This document shows positions 12,187-22,151 of a stretch of DNA of 64,000 nucleotides, piece by piece. The position numbers and the translations under genes were made by a program. Below the pieces are notes generated by a model, which saw only the letters and a list, made by a program, of their open reading frames with translations, searched no databases and was not told where the DNA came from. The DNA is from Ampelomyces quisqualis (Eukaryota; Ascomycota; Dothideomycetes; Pleosporales; Phaeosphaeriaceae): NCBI GenBank assembly GCA_018398575.1, contig JAGTXZ010000020.1, positions 248,001 through 312,000 of the forward strand, in the 5' to 3' direction. The stretch's first letter is position 1. Each line of letters starts with the position of its first letter.

Positions 12187-12441
12187 CGCGAAGGTCACAC
12201 TCTCAGCGCTTGTTGACGACTTTCCCAAGATGGCTCTGGAAGCACATATGTTCACTTCCAGTCATTCGCGAAATGGAATGCTGCTGAATGTGTTGATGAG
12301 CGACTGAGTTCGAACAACGCTTTATACCACAACGCGCCAAGGTCGTCACACCCCCGGCGTCCGTTGAGGGCCATGCACAGACAAGCTTGCAAGAACACGT
12401 GTCTGCTTTCCTTCACCCAGGAACTAGAATGTTGCTGAATG
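12187..12441. repeat. diverged ~105-bp direct duplication with similar peptides
   Basis: Copies at 12187-12290 and 12334-12441 begin CGCGAAGGTC/CGCCAAGGTC and both end GCTGCTGAATG/GTTGCTGAATG. In the plus strand the two copies also read as similar peptides: 'AKVTLSALVDDFPKMALEAH' against 'AKVVTPPASVEGHAQTSLQE', both ending in MLLN. Similarity at the peptide level hints at an old coding repeat, but no complete gene surrounds it. Confidence 0.5.
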
Positions 12442-12891
12442 GTATTGCCCTCGCGGCGAACCGCTTTTGGAAAGCTTTATGCCAGACGTGGCAAACAGCT
12501 TTGGGCAACGGCAACTACTACCATAACCTTAACATCTGCTGCCCTTTGATGGAACCCAAGTCACATCTCCAGTTGCATGCAATCCGGGTGTACTGAACGA
12601 CCATTTGTATGGACAACTTTCGACAACGCTAGACTTAGTTCTGGTATTCCAAATGCTGGCCAGCTCAAGCTACGGGATGCATGTCGAACAGACCCGTAGC
12701 AGAATGTCTCAACGCACTTTTATGTCTGGGATTAAGTTGTCCGTCGCATATGTTGATTTCGACCCGCCGGGGGGTCTGGCACTTCCAGGCTAAATCGAAA
12801 AGCTGTGGCCAAACAAGGAAACGAAGTGCTTAGCAGTCATTAACCGGCCAAGTCGACGACAAGGTACCTCGATAAAGCTTAAAGAGGGGCG

Positions 12892-13014
12892 AGAATACTC
12901 GAACCTCCATTGGAGTTGGCCTAGAAAAGTGTGCAAAGGAGACAAGGAGACGATGGCGATGAAGCAAGATGCGCAATGAGTACTCGGACCTCCATAGGAG
13001 TTGGCCTAGGAAAT
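12892..13014. repeat. direct repeat of ~37 bp, period 86
   Basis: The motif GAGNNTACTCG(A/G)ACCTCCAT then (T/A)GGAGTTGGCCTAG(A/G)AAA occurs at 12892-12929 and 12978-13014. A weaker similar pair (GGCGCCTGCTCAAGGACGACC and GGCGCCTCATCGAGGACAACC) lies at about 13473 and 13549. Confidence 0.6.
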
Positions 13015-14544
13015 GGTGCTGAGACAAAAGAAAGAAGACGGGAATGGGAGAGACAGCATCGAAAGCCATGGGCTCACATTTGGAGACCAAAAGAAAGGGC
13101 CGAGAAAAGGGCTGGCGATACTTACCAGCCTCCGCTGAGGCCTTTCTGGAAAAAGCTTGGAGCAGCATCCTGCAATAATATCAGCATGGGTTCTCCTCAA
13201 GACGAAGATCTTGACACGTACCAGTCATGCTCAGACAAGAAGCTATAGCAAGCGATCAGCGTTGCGTTGATCAGAACAGCCCCAGAAGAAGTGTGCTGGA
13301 AGTATCAGTGTTGCCACCCAAGCAAACGATATGTCGCATTTGGAGTTAGCCAAAGATAAATGTGGTCGAACATGTCGAATCGAAAGCTCGGAGATTCGCC
13401 CCCATAAGCTGCTTGCCCGGTGAATAGGGTGTTATAGCGTTTGCAATGGTCGAATGCGAAGGCAATAAGCATTCTGGCGCCTGCTCAAGGACGACCAGTG
13501 TGTCGCAAGCAAAGATGATAGTCGGGAAGCTGTTAGTCGCAGTGGTTTCGGCGCCTCATCGAGGACAACCTATGCCATTGCCGAATGTCCAGAAGATTCC
13601 GGATCGTTGAGAGAATCCACAAGCCTCGCAAGAAGGTGGTAGCTCGCTGTTGTTGCGTGGGGAGAAGAGCTTATTGTCATCGTTAACCAACTGCCGAGAC
13701 ATGTCATGTTCGAATGGCATCGCTAGCCAAAGCCGCCACAGCAGCATGTGAGTTCTCACACTCTCCACTAGACTCAACCACCACGATACTCAGCATTGGA
13801 TCACCCAACAACCGACGTTTCATGGGGCCCAGACACCACAGGCTACACGGGTCGCGCCAGACACAAATCTCTGTCGAGGATGACACGGATGCCATCATCA
13901 AGTGCGTCCGAACGCCAATGAGATCCCTATGGCCACTGACCTTTTCCCCTGCGAGTGTCTGAGTTTACCTCTTAGTTACCTTGCTGATATAAGCGAAAGC
14001 AATACTGGAGTATGTGATGGAAGAGATGGAGCCAGAGCGTGAGAGAGCTCACGGAAGTATGAAAGATCTGATCTGACGAAGTCGACACGCAGCAAGGCCG
14101 GCAGCTGAGATGGAAAGATGCTGGGAGACGATTGTTGCTGAAAGAGATGGAATATGGTGTGTGCGTGAGAAACTTTGGAGTCGACTAGAAAAGATGGATC
14201 ATACTTCCCTTCTGATACCTTGTCAGACATTTGGATCTGTAGCTTGGTGCACGAGCGTGTCCAATCGTATGCCATACGATTCAAAAGATATCGCAGAAGG
14301 GACCCGAAAGGACACGGTGAGCACAGCTTTTCACCTCAGCATGACGGTCATGAAGACACAAGACATCAGGCCTAGGATCTGGGCCAGCTCCTAGGTGGCA
14401 CGGCCTCAGCATGATGCGCTGCCGATGTTCATTCAACATTCACCGGTGTCCGCAGCCACTCCCTTCTCGTATGACATGTGGCTCCGAAGATGCCATAGAG
14501 GTACCCGAGCTTGGAGCAACGACTTTCCCAGTTTCCGTATTTGA

Positions 14545-15330
14545 TTATGCTTCTTCGAGAGGCCCGACTTGACATCGAAGCTTAGCCAAGCGATCCCGAA
14601 ATTGGATTGGTGGGTAGGATTGGGGTGGCATATCACTACTGTCCGACCAGGTCGCTATGGGCGTCCGACGAGAAGAAGGCGGGTGCATTTGCGACATGCA
14701 TTCTGCGAGTGTGCATCGTTTGATCGAATTCCACGAACTGGTTGACTGCACAAGACATGAGAAGCGCTCCATGAGAAGATGGTGCTGGGCTTCCGTCGTA
14801 ATGTCTGCCTGCATGCAAGATGCCCGACAGGTGCATACCGCGGGATGAAGATCCCCGCATGTCTCTAGGGTATGCATACCCCAGAGGCACGCGACTTCCT
14901 GCTCCAATCTATTGTCTTTGTGTTTGTCGAGCAAGCGCGAATACCAGAGCGGAGGCAAACATGTCCGATGCGGTGGGCGCGTTCGACGACGATGAAGGCA
15001 GTGAACTGGGGAAGACTGCTGGTAGAATGCCGGAGTGCACGCGACTGATCTGGAAAAGAACTGGAACTTTCGCTGACTCGCGAGCTCGAACAGTCGGCGG
15101 TCTTCGTAGGCCGAAGGCATGCGGGGAGGTGCCCAGGGCAACTGGCGACCGGTCCTGCAAGGATTCAATGTCAGTAAGCCTCCTGCATCAGCGATGGTGG
15201 TTGCAGATGAAAAGTGAGCATACCTTGCATGGTCGCAGTCTCCCTCTGCAGAGTTGTTGGAGGTGGGGAGGGTCGCCGTCGGATGAGGGCAGAAGGCCGC
15301 CTGGCCTTTGATGAGTTGCGACTGCCACAA
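14545..15330 (-). CDS. doubtful ORF, up to 261 codons
   Basis: A 261-codon frame is open on the minus strand. Inside it a plausible intron (GTATGC to TTACTGACATT-CCTTGCAG, 69 bp, near 15160-15224) would be removed in frame, leaving 238 codons. The product would be rich in His, Cys, Ser and Arg and shows no signal peptide, membrane segment or known motif. A 163-codon ORF overlaps on the plus strand. The good branch site and acceptor are the only reason to list it. It may be chance in the low-stop tract. Confidence 0.22.
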   Translation of the reverse strand: MWQSQLIKGQAAFCPHPTATLPTSNNSAEGDCDHARYAHFSSATTIADAGGLLTLNPCRTGRQLPWAPPRMPSAYEDRRLFELASQRKFQFFSRSVACTPAFYQQSSPVHCLHRRRTRPPHRTCLPPLWYSRLLDKHKDNRLEQEVACLWGMHTLETCGDLHPAVCTCRASCMQADITTEAQHHLLMERFSCLVQSTSSWNSIKRCTLAECMSQMHPPSSRRTPIATWSDSSDMPPQSYPPIQFRDRLAKLRCQVGPLEEA

Positions 15331-17108
15331 CAGGGGTGCGCGGCCCGGAAAAGTTATTGGAGAGGATGGTCAGCCCCTTATTATGCTCCTGCGGTGGCAG
15401 AAAGTGGATGCTGGCAGCGTTGGTGGCATGCGGTGAGGGCGTGCTGCGAGGAGTTGCGGAGTACGAGGGGACAGCGCCGAACCACCAGACGAGCTACAAT
15501 ACCAGAAGAAGCTCGCTGGAGATAAGACGAGTCTCTTCTCCAACATGCAACTGCTTTCAGAGCAATGCAACGTGGTGGGTGGTGGAAGTTGGGTGGATGG
15601 TGAGGGTGGAGGGGCAAGGCCTGCGAGGCTCACGATATGTCTTTGGTGTTGACTTCGCCAAAGACGAGATGACGGCCAAAACACCTTCACAACTTCACAA
15701 CACCATGTCCAAATGCTACCGGACCGAGCGGACCAGATTTCTGGGCTCCGTATTAGTCCCAGCGTATTTTTCCAGAGATTTAGAACGTGGTGGTGGACAA
15801 TGCCGCCATCCGTGCAGGGCGGATCGGTAAAGTTTGCTCTGGCGCAGCTCCACGCTTGCAGCGACCAGCCCCGCCATTTTCAGCCTCCACGGCCTTTGTC
15901 CAGCGTCGCGGCTGCCTCAGCGGCCTCTCATCATCTCCAGGGACCACACTATGGCTTTGCATCGGCATGCCCGATGCCCCCAAAGCCGCTCTCGAGACCA
16001 CCGGACCTTCCGCCGCCGCCGCCGCCGCGAGCTTCAACAGACGCCGCCATCGTCTACTACCGCCCTACATCGTAGACGCATCGCTGGACTTATTCCAGGG
16101 GCGGAAATAGAACCTCTAGCTCCTAATATCTTAGAGCAAGACGACGGCAGTCTTCTCCGGCGTTCGAAAGCGCAAAAGAACTCGAATAATGAACGGGACA
16201 GAGCGGCCACGGAAAGCGTCAGTTTGGGCACGAACAGGGCACACCGAGAATTCCCTCGCTAGTAGGAACATCATGCTACGTGAGAAAGAGGAGCATGGTG
16301 CTGTGCACGCATATTTTTACCATGCACACAGGTAAGACACGCATGCATGATCGACATTTGGCACGGAAAGATTCCAGCGTGGTGCCATGCAGTGAGTATG
16401 CGCAACAAGCGGAGATATTACAAGGGAACTTGAGAATGAGCCTTGAGACATGTACACAGTGATAAGGACAAGGAAAGGTATTATAGGAGAAGGATTTTTG
16501 GAGCGAGCATCTCAAACGGTAAGTTAACGTGCCGAAGGCCAGGTCAGTCCCGTGTTTTCCATGTAAGCTTTGCTGCAATAATGGCAAAAGTCTCCTTCAA
16601 GCAGAAACGGTCTATTCGTAGAGGCGATTTCGTTTCCAATGCTTTTTCAGGCAAATCGAACTCTCTCTTTCTTTCGCACGCTGCTTCTGGTCAATGCAAC
16701 CTTCCTTCCCAAACCCAAACTTCCCTAGTTTCACACGGACATCGGACGATTGTATCCCGGCGATGGTCAATCTACTACCCGCCACATCAGCAACTTGGCC
16801 CTCAATCAAGCAGAACATCCGGCACTATAATATCTCCGAATAGGACGCTAATGCTCCCCGCAATTCGTTTCTACATACTAGTAGAAATCCATGAGCATGC
16901 CCTACCTATTTGGTGGAAACTTAAATCCATTCGTGACGAGCTACCATTACAACCTTCCAATTGTATCGACGCCGAGCTTCCGCATGCCCATGGAATAGAT
17001 AGATCAGCATTTTTCCGGGTTGATGGAGTTTTGAATGATATAACATCTCACATGCGTCCTTCGTCAGATATGTTCTGGCTCCAATTTGATTGATCGCAGA
17101 ATTTCAAC
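15331..17108. other. intergenic, no supported gene; upstream region of GH43 gene
   Basis: Overlapping ORFs on both strands (15787-16262 plus, 15780-16037 minus) contain an Arg- and Ala-rich low-complexity stretch from GCC/CGC runs near 16010-16030. A plus-strand frame at 16443-17093 has unnatural composition and runs into the GH43 promoter. Nothing here can be supported as a gene. Confidence 0.5.
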
Positions 17109-18594
17109 ATGCGCTCAGTCGTTCTCGCATGCATAGGCTTTCTTGCGTCAAGTGCGAAGGCTGCACTCCAAATCGTACCTGGTGCGACATGGACAGCAGT
17201 GAGTATTATTGAAACAAAATACGGTAGAGGCTGACACACTCACCGACCAATACGGGCCAGCACATCCAGGCCCATGGAGGCGGCATTCTCAAGGTCGGCC
17301 AAAAGTGGTATTGGTATGCGCATGTCTACACCAACAAGCTCTCACATCACTCATCGTCACAGGGTGGGCGAAGACAAGACCAACGGCACAGCTTTTATCA
17401 ACGTCAACTGTTATTCTTCTACAAATCTAGTCGAATGGAAGTACGAAGGCGCATTACTCACACGGACGGCATCTGGCGATACGGGACCCAGTCGTGTGAT
17501 TGAACGCCCAAAGGTCATCTTTAACAAGAAGACGAACAAATACGTGCTTTAGATGCACATTGACAGTTCGAACTATGGCGAAGCAAAGATCGGTGTCGCG
17601 ACTAGCGATAGCGTGTGTAGCAAGTACACCTACATCAGGAGTGAGCGACCGCTAGGGTTCGAAAGTCGCGACTCCAGCGTCTACGTCGATGATGATGGAA
17701 AAGGCTACCTACTCACCGAAGACGTATGGTTCTTCAGTCCCACTACACCAGCACCCGTGTTCTAATTGCCACCAGCGCCGCAACGGCCTCCGCATCAACC
17801 TCCTCTCCGACGACTACCTCACCATCGAGCGCAACATCTACACATGGCCCGAAAAATACGAGTCCCCCACGCTCATCAAAAAGTCGGGCGTTTACTTCAT
17901 GTTCGCCAGCCAACTCACCGGCTGGAACCCAAACGATAACTACTACTCCACGTCCACCTCCCTTTCCGGGCCGTGGTCCGGCTGGAAGAAATTTGCAGAC
18001 TCGGGCTCAAACACATATGCCAGCCAAACGACTTTTGTACTCCCCGTAGGCGACCAGTTCATGTACATGGGCGATCGGTGGGTGAGCAGCAATTTGATGA
18101 GGAGCACGTATGTGTGGTTACCGCTGAAGATCGAGGGCACGACTGCGAGTATGAAGAATGCGGTGAACTGGGTCCTGGACACGGCGTCTGGGAACACGGC
18201 GTCTGGTGCGGACGAGAAGCAATATCAAGGCGAAGCGGGCACGTTATCTAACGGCGCGACCAGCCAATCTTGTTCTGGATGCTCCGGTGGGAAAGCTGCT
18301 GGCTTCATTGGTGGATCGAGCGGTGGGACGGTGCTGTGGTCGAATGTGCAAAGTGCGAGCAATGTCCGGACCACCTTAAGGATCAAGCATCTCAATGGCG
18401 ATAGTAGTCAGCGGACGGCTGATATTAGTGTCAATGGGAATACGCAGAGAGTATCTTTTTTGCCGCATGGGGGAGAGGATCCGGGGAGCGGTGTTGTGCA
18501 TGTGGACTTGAAAGCGGGAGGGAATGAGGTCAAGATTAGTATGCAAGGGGCTTGGGGGCCGGATGTAGATCGGATTCTGGTGCCACAGAATTGA
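17109..18594 (+). pseudogene. GH43 exo-beta-1,3-galactanase-like protein with CBM35, one nonsense codon
   Basis: Exons are 17109-17198, 17261-17313, 17363-17723 and 17776-18594; all introns (49-62 bp) are GT-AG and phase-consistent, giving 440 codons. Residues 1-19 are a signal peptide. The GH43 domain spans about 21-310, and a CBM35-type module about 315-438. The sequence matches the fungal GH43 subfamily 24 pattern of exo-1,3-galactanases, which release galactose from arabinogalactan side chains outside the cell. Residues equivalent to the active-site Glu/Glu/Gln described for that subfamily are present: E95 in 'VIERPKVIFN', E197 in 'YESPTLIKK', Q252 in 'ASQTTFVLP'. Codon 111 is TAG (17550-17552) in 'KYVL*MHIDSSNY', where relatives have Trp; TGG to TAG is a CpA-to-TpA change on the other strand, as RIP makes. 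Everything else is intact, so the loss is recent, or the base may be an assembly or strain difference. Confidence 0.85.
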
Positions 18595-18940
18595 TATGGG
18601 GACCAAGAAGATTTACTTTCGATAGCAATAAGGTCCAGAAAATATGCCTGGCGCGATGTTGTAGCAGGCTTGGTTGATGAATAGGGTGTGAATGCGCAGA
18701 TTGTCTGAAGTCCTTGCCCACGTCACCAGAACGGGGTGGGCGAAGATTCTGGTCGTTTGGGCTTGTAGTAACACATCTATTCGCTTGCTTTTGGATTTCA
18801 GCTGCATGACAGGGCGTATGGTGTGCCAAACGCGGTGTGCTCGCAGCGCTACTAGCCTAAAAAGGCAAGGCTCAGGACGCTCCATGAAGTGCTCACTCGG
18901 GAGTCTGCCTTGCTGTCTAATCAACAACAGCACCACCAAC
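18595..18940. other. intergenic between convergent/tandem genes
   Basis: 3' flank of the GH43 gene and 5' flank of the next gene. Shadow ORFs only; the leader just before 18941 contains CAACAACAGCACCACCAAC, a typical fungal start context. Confidence 0.6.
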
Positions 18941-19853
18941 ATGCCTTCTCTCTGGAAGCGCTTAGTCGCGAAGACCAAGATGAAGCCGCAATCCACATCC
19001 ACACCAACCAGCACTACTGACATATCCAACCCGACGCAAGAAGTGCTCCATCCGCCGTCCTCTCAAGACAACGACAGCGAGAACATGGAAATGCCATCCT
19101 TCCGACTACTCAGAGTCCCTACACTCGCTGAGATCCCCCGCGTCACAGTACCTATTACCACGAACACATGCGTAATTCATCATACTAACCCATTTCCAGT
19201 CCGCCCAAAACGTGACCGCCAGCCGCCTTCTTCAACTCCCGGGCGAACTCCGCAACCAGATCTACACCTACGTTATCTACCCCCGCCTGGACGCTATCAT
19301 CATCACAGATATGGTGATTCAACACCACTACTCCCGAAAAGCCCTCCGTCTCGGCATCTTCCGCGCATCGCACCAGCTCCGCCATGAAGCGCTGTCCTAC
19401 CTCGCTGCAGACAAGCACTTCAAGATCTGCGGCATCCACTCCGCGGCCGACTTCTTCCTTGCCCTCGGCCCCGCAATCGCGGATCTCAAGCGCGTAACAG
19501 TTGCGATGACGCACGTCGGATTTGCGCCGCTGTCAAACAGGAATCTCGACATGTTCACGAACTTTCTCGGCAAGACGGCTGCGCTGAGGTACTTCAAGCT
19601 GGAGGTTGGGCGCCCTAGCGTTTGGTCCAGGCTTGATGATGAGTACTTGGCCAACGATTTTCTGCTGGTGGAGAGGGTGTGGAAGTTTGTCAAGGGCAGG
19701 GAGGGCCTTGAGTTTGAGTGGGCGGCGGGCGCGTACGATTCGCAGTATTCCGAGGGGACGCATGAGGACAGGATCAAATTCATCAGGCAAATTTTCGGAG
19801 AGGAGTTTGCGAATGGGAATGATAACGAGAAGGGCGTCATGTACATTTGGTGA
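18941..19853 (+). CDS. 2EXR/F-box-like domain protein, 286 aa, two exons
   Basis: Exon 1 is 18941-19147 and exon 2 is 19200-19853. The 52-bp intron starts GTACCT and has a perfect TACTAAC branch site before TTTCCAG. Residues 1-69 are a basic then Ser/Thr/Pro-rich leader. Exon 2 opens with 'RLLQLPGELRNQIYTYVIYP', the signature of the large fungal family often annotated as 2EXR or F-box-like, followed by 'RKALRLGIFRASHQLRHEAL', also typical. The biochemical role of these proteins is mostly unknown. The C-terminus ends MYIW and the protein carries no membrane segment. The start is the ATG after a CAACAAC leader. It faces the acetyltransferase gene, with about 90 bp between the stop codons. Confidence 0.85.
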
Positions 19854-19944
19854 GCAGCGTAGAGCCCGCACATTTGAGTTGTTATGGTTGGGAGAGATAT
19901 GTCCTTTTCAAAAGTAATTGGATTCGTTGAGACTGAACAATCTT

Positions 19945-20639
19945 TTACCCTGCATGCGATTTCGGTTCCCGAATCATTACCGTAGAGGTATCTGTACCCT
20001 GCAGCCCATACTTGGCCAAGTCGAAAACCTCTTCATGTCGCGCCACGAATGATTCCCTTTGATACAAAGGCACACCTACTGGTGTCGCTTCAAGAGACAC
20101 AGGGAGCTGCGCAGCATCCGCCTTCTCCGTACCCCATCGAATGAGCATCGCTCCTGCCCCTCGACGATGGTGCTCGGGATCTGTCACCAAGACGTGAAGA
20201 ACTACAATCATTAACAGTGTACGCATCTTGGAGTGGCAAACAATATACGGTAGAATGGGCTCGCTCCCATGTACTCCCACCTGACCCTGGCCAAGTACTT
20301 GAAGAAATCCTGCGCCGCAGGTCTTCCCTCCTCATCTTTTCCTGGCTGTGGCAACGTCTTGCGCACCTGCTCTTCCGACCTTGGTTTCTCGTTGATGCGC
20401 CACTTTGCGCCTGCAATCATCTTACCGCCGAGCTCGGTGTCGATGACTTTAAGATAGTGCACATCTTGCTCTTCACGGAAGGACTTGAGGTGCTTGTTGA
20501 CTGACTTTTCGGTGTAGTCGGCTGGGCGAGGAGAGGGTTTGAGGAGCGTGGTCATGCCGCCGCTGGAAAAAGCGGCTACTTGTATGCGTTGGAAGTCGTA
20601 AATGTCGGCTTCTTCGCAGGGCAGGACTTGAAGCACCAT
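19945..20639 (-). CDS. GNAT-family N-acetyltransferase, 215 aa, two exons
   Basis: Exon 1 is 20639-20249 and exon 2 is 20201-19945, with a 47-bp intron (GTATATTG to ATTGTAG). The join restores the motif 'LLHVLVTDPEHHRRGAGAML', which is acetyl-CoA-binding motif A (R/Q-x-x-G-x-G/A) of the GNAT fold. The downstream text ('LPVSLEATPVGVPLYQRESF') fits motif B, where the chain contacts the CoA pantetheine arm. The family transfers acetyl groups to small amines or protein N-termini; the substrate cannot be told from sequence. Length and layout resemble fungal GNAT proteins of unknown substrate with an N-terminal 'D(F/I)..I...AF' start. The gene has no target signal and is probably cytosolic. Convergent with the 2EXR-like gene. 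Confidence 0.9.
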
Positions 20640-20879
20640 CCTGAGGCATCTAGGCGCATCTGATGCTTTGTGTTGAGATGGTAGATAGTGCGATTTACTC
20701 CTTTATATATGTGCGATGCGGAATACGAAAGCTGGTGTGAGATGATGCAGGTGTCTTCATCGGGAATGGCTGGGCTGACTGTTCCACACAACCGCTGAGT
20801 CAGGGCAGCCGGCGCCCTTCTTGTCGGGCCCACGCCCTTAACGAATTTTCATCACATAACACAAGGAAATCAGGAAATT

Positions 20880-21140
20880 TCACCACTCGATTGTGGCAAT
20901 GCTTGGGATGCGACTAGTGCTGGAGGATATGCTGGTCACACCGCCTCGCAAAATTTTAGCGCACAGCTGGCCTTCTTCCTTAACACTGTCGCAAGTCTTG
21001 TAGCTTGCTAGTCTTAGCCAGTGAAATTCATCAAGTGGTACTTTACCTTTAGGAGAATGATCGCAACACATACCTCTATCGCAACTGAGAAGAACTGCGA
21101 GAATCAAGACGCCGACAGCGTTCCACAGGGTCTCTAGCAT
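20880..21140 (-). CDS. candidate small secreted protein, 64 aa, two exons
   Basis: The ATG at 21140 starts 'MLETLWNAVGVLILAVLLSC', a plausible signal peptide. An intron with donor GTATGT and acceptor GGCTAAGACTAG (21073-21008, 66 bp) can be removed in frame, giving exons 21140-21074 and 21007-20880. The mature part would be about 45 residues with Cys in 'SYKTCDSV' and 'GQLCAKI' and a Ser-rich tail. If unspliced, the product is 86 residues with two extra Cys. The family is not recognised. Small, Cys-containing, secreted and lineage-restricted proteins are the usual profile of fungal effectors, but that is only a hypothesis. The gene sits alone between the acetyltransferase and a gene-free kilobase. 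Confidence 0.4.
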   Translation of the reverse strand: MLETLWNAVGVLILAVLLSCDRGMCCDHSPKGKVPLDEFHWLRLASYKTCDSVKEEGQLCAKILRGGVTSISSSTSRIPSIATIEW

Positions 21141-22151
21141 AATCGTTCCAGAGCTACTCGTAAATATCCTGCACTTCAATTCGACGCCCTACGATATTAT
21201 TTTCACAATGCCAATAGATAAGGAGGATGCGATTGATACGGGTATTTTCACGGAGACATTGGTGCTGCTACTAGCGGCGACTGAATTACCGCATTCTCTT
21301 GTTAATTAAACGTTGTTTACATGCTTGTTGTAGACGTCGCTATTATCGCTTGAAGGTCAAGATCACTAGAGAACGATTGATTTTCTGCTTGAGATCTCAC
21401 GGTCAAATATAAGTCAAGTTTTGAACCGCTGCTAGGAGTACAGAAGTGTCGATCGAATCGACTGAAGGACTGCGAGAGTAGATAGGGTTTTAGAGTATGA
21501 ATCAGCTGTCAACGCACAGCATAAGCGGCTCGCAATTGCTATCTATTAGTGTAGGTGAATTGGTACCCCTTGGATTCACTCCTCTAGAGTACATTAACTT
21601 AAGATTCTCCGATTGTCTCTACAATTGCTACCCTGGTGGCTACCCGGCCACCCGCCCGGCACTGCTAAGGATGCTATTGTGGTGCGATAATGTTGTGGTA
21701 GAGTTGGTTTTATAAAATATCTGTTGAAAGAAGGGCAGATCCATCTGCCACTAGGCTGGGTCGGACTTAAGATAGGTAGGGATCATATCAACTGCTTGAT
21801 AAAGGCTCTTTGACTACACGTTATCGTTCGTGAGGTTCACGTCTGAGTTGGGCTGAACAATTGATCGTGCATAATTATTGTGCCAGGCTCAGCAATGTTT
21901 ACGCGGACAAAGCTTCAGCCTCGACAAGTTGAATACAGCGATAAGCTACCTTGTCAAATGTCTTTGAGCAACACATCCGTCAACGTTAAGCATCGCAGCT
22001 CAGATAGGGTGTCCCGAACTCCTAGACCTAAGAGGTTCAGGTTTCAAGAAACCGACAAATTTCCCTGTCTGAAATCCGGCGTTTCCGTTTCGATGAGTCA
22101 CTCCACGTCGATAATCAAAGCGTCTTATAGCTATCTAGGACGCCTCGGCGA
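21141..22151. other. intergenic, no gene supported
   Basis: Moderately A+T-rich with short ORFs only. A 91-codon plus-strand ORF (21880-22155) overlaps the end of the next gene and has no features; it is not called. Confidence 0.55.

Larger units (their letters stand above)
5701..14500. other. long gene-poor tract of near-normal G+C with no intact gene
   Basis: No convincing complete gene is present in about 8.8 kb, yet this is not A+T-rich or RIP-like. Open frames of 60-190 codons occur on both strands and in several frames at once, for example 6974-7549 minus against 6585-7100 plus. The motif TCGA (often CTCGAG) recurs and stop codons are sparse. Some stretches read like protein: 7999-8391 plus, if GTAAGC at about 8046 is a donor and CTAACAG at about 8090 an acceptor; and about 9150-9671 plus, with TGA and TAA interruptions. 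Adjacent pieces are always in different frames. It is either an ancient, indel-riddled gene array or low-stop non-coding DNA. Composition alone could create these ORFs. Confidence 0.5.

Noticed and set aside
16443..17093. 216-codon plus-strand ORF before the GH43 gene
   Set aside because: Non-ATG start and unnatural composition; it covers the promoter of the GH43 gene.
17689..17775. Apparent frameshift in the GH43 gene after 'GYLLTED'
   Set aside because: A proper 52-bp intron (GTATGG to GCCACCAG) joins 'TED' to 'RRNGLRINLL' in phase, so it is splicing and not a lesion.
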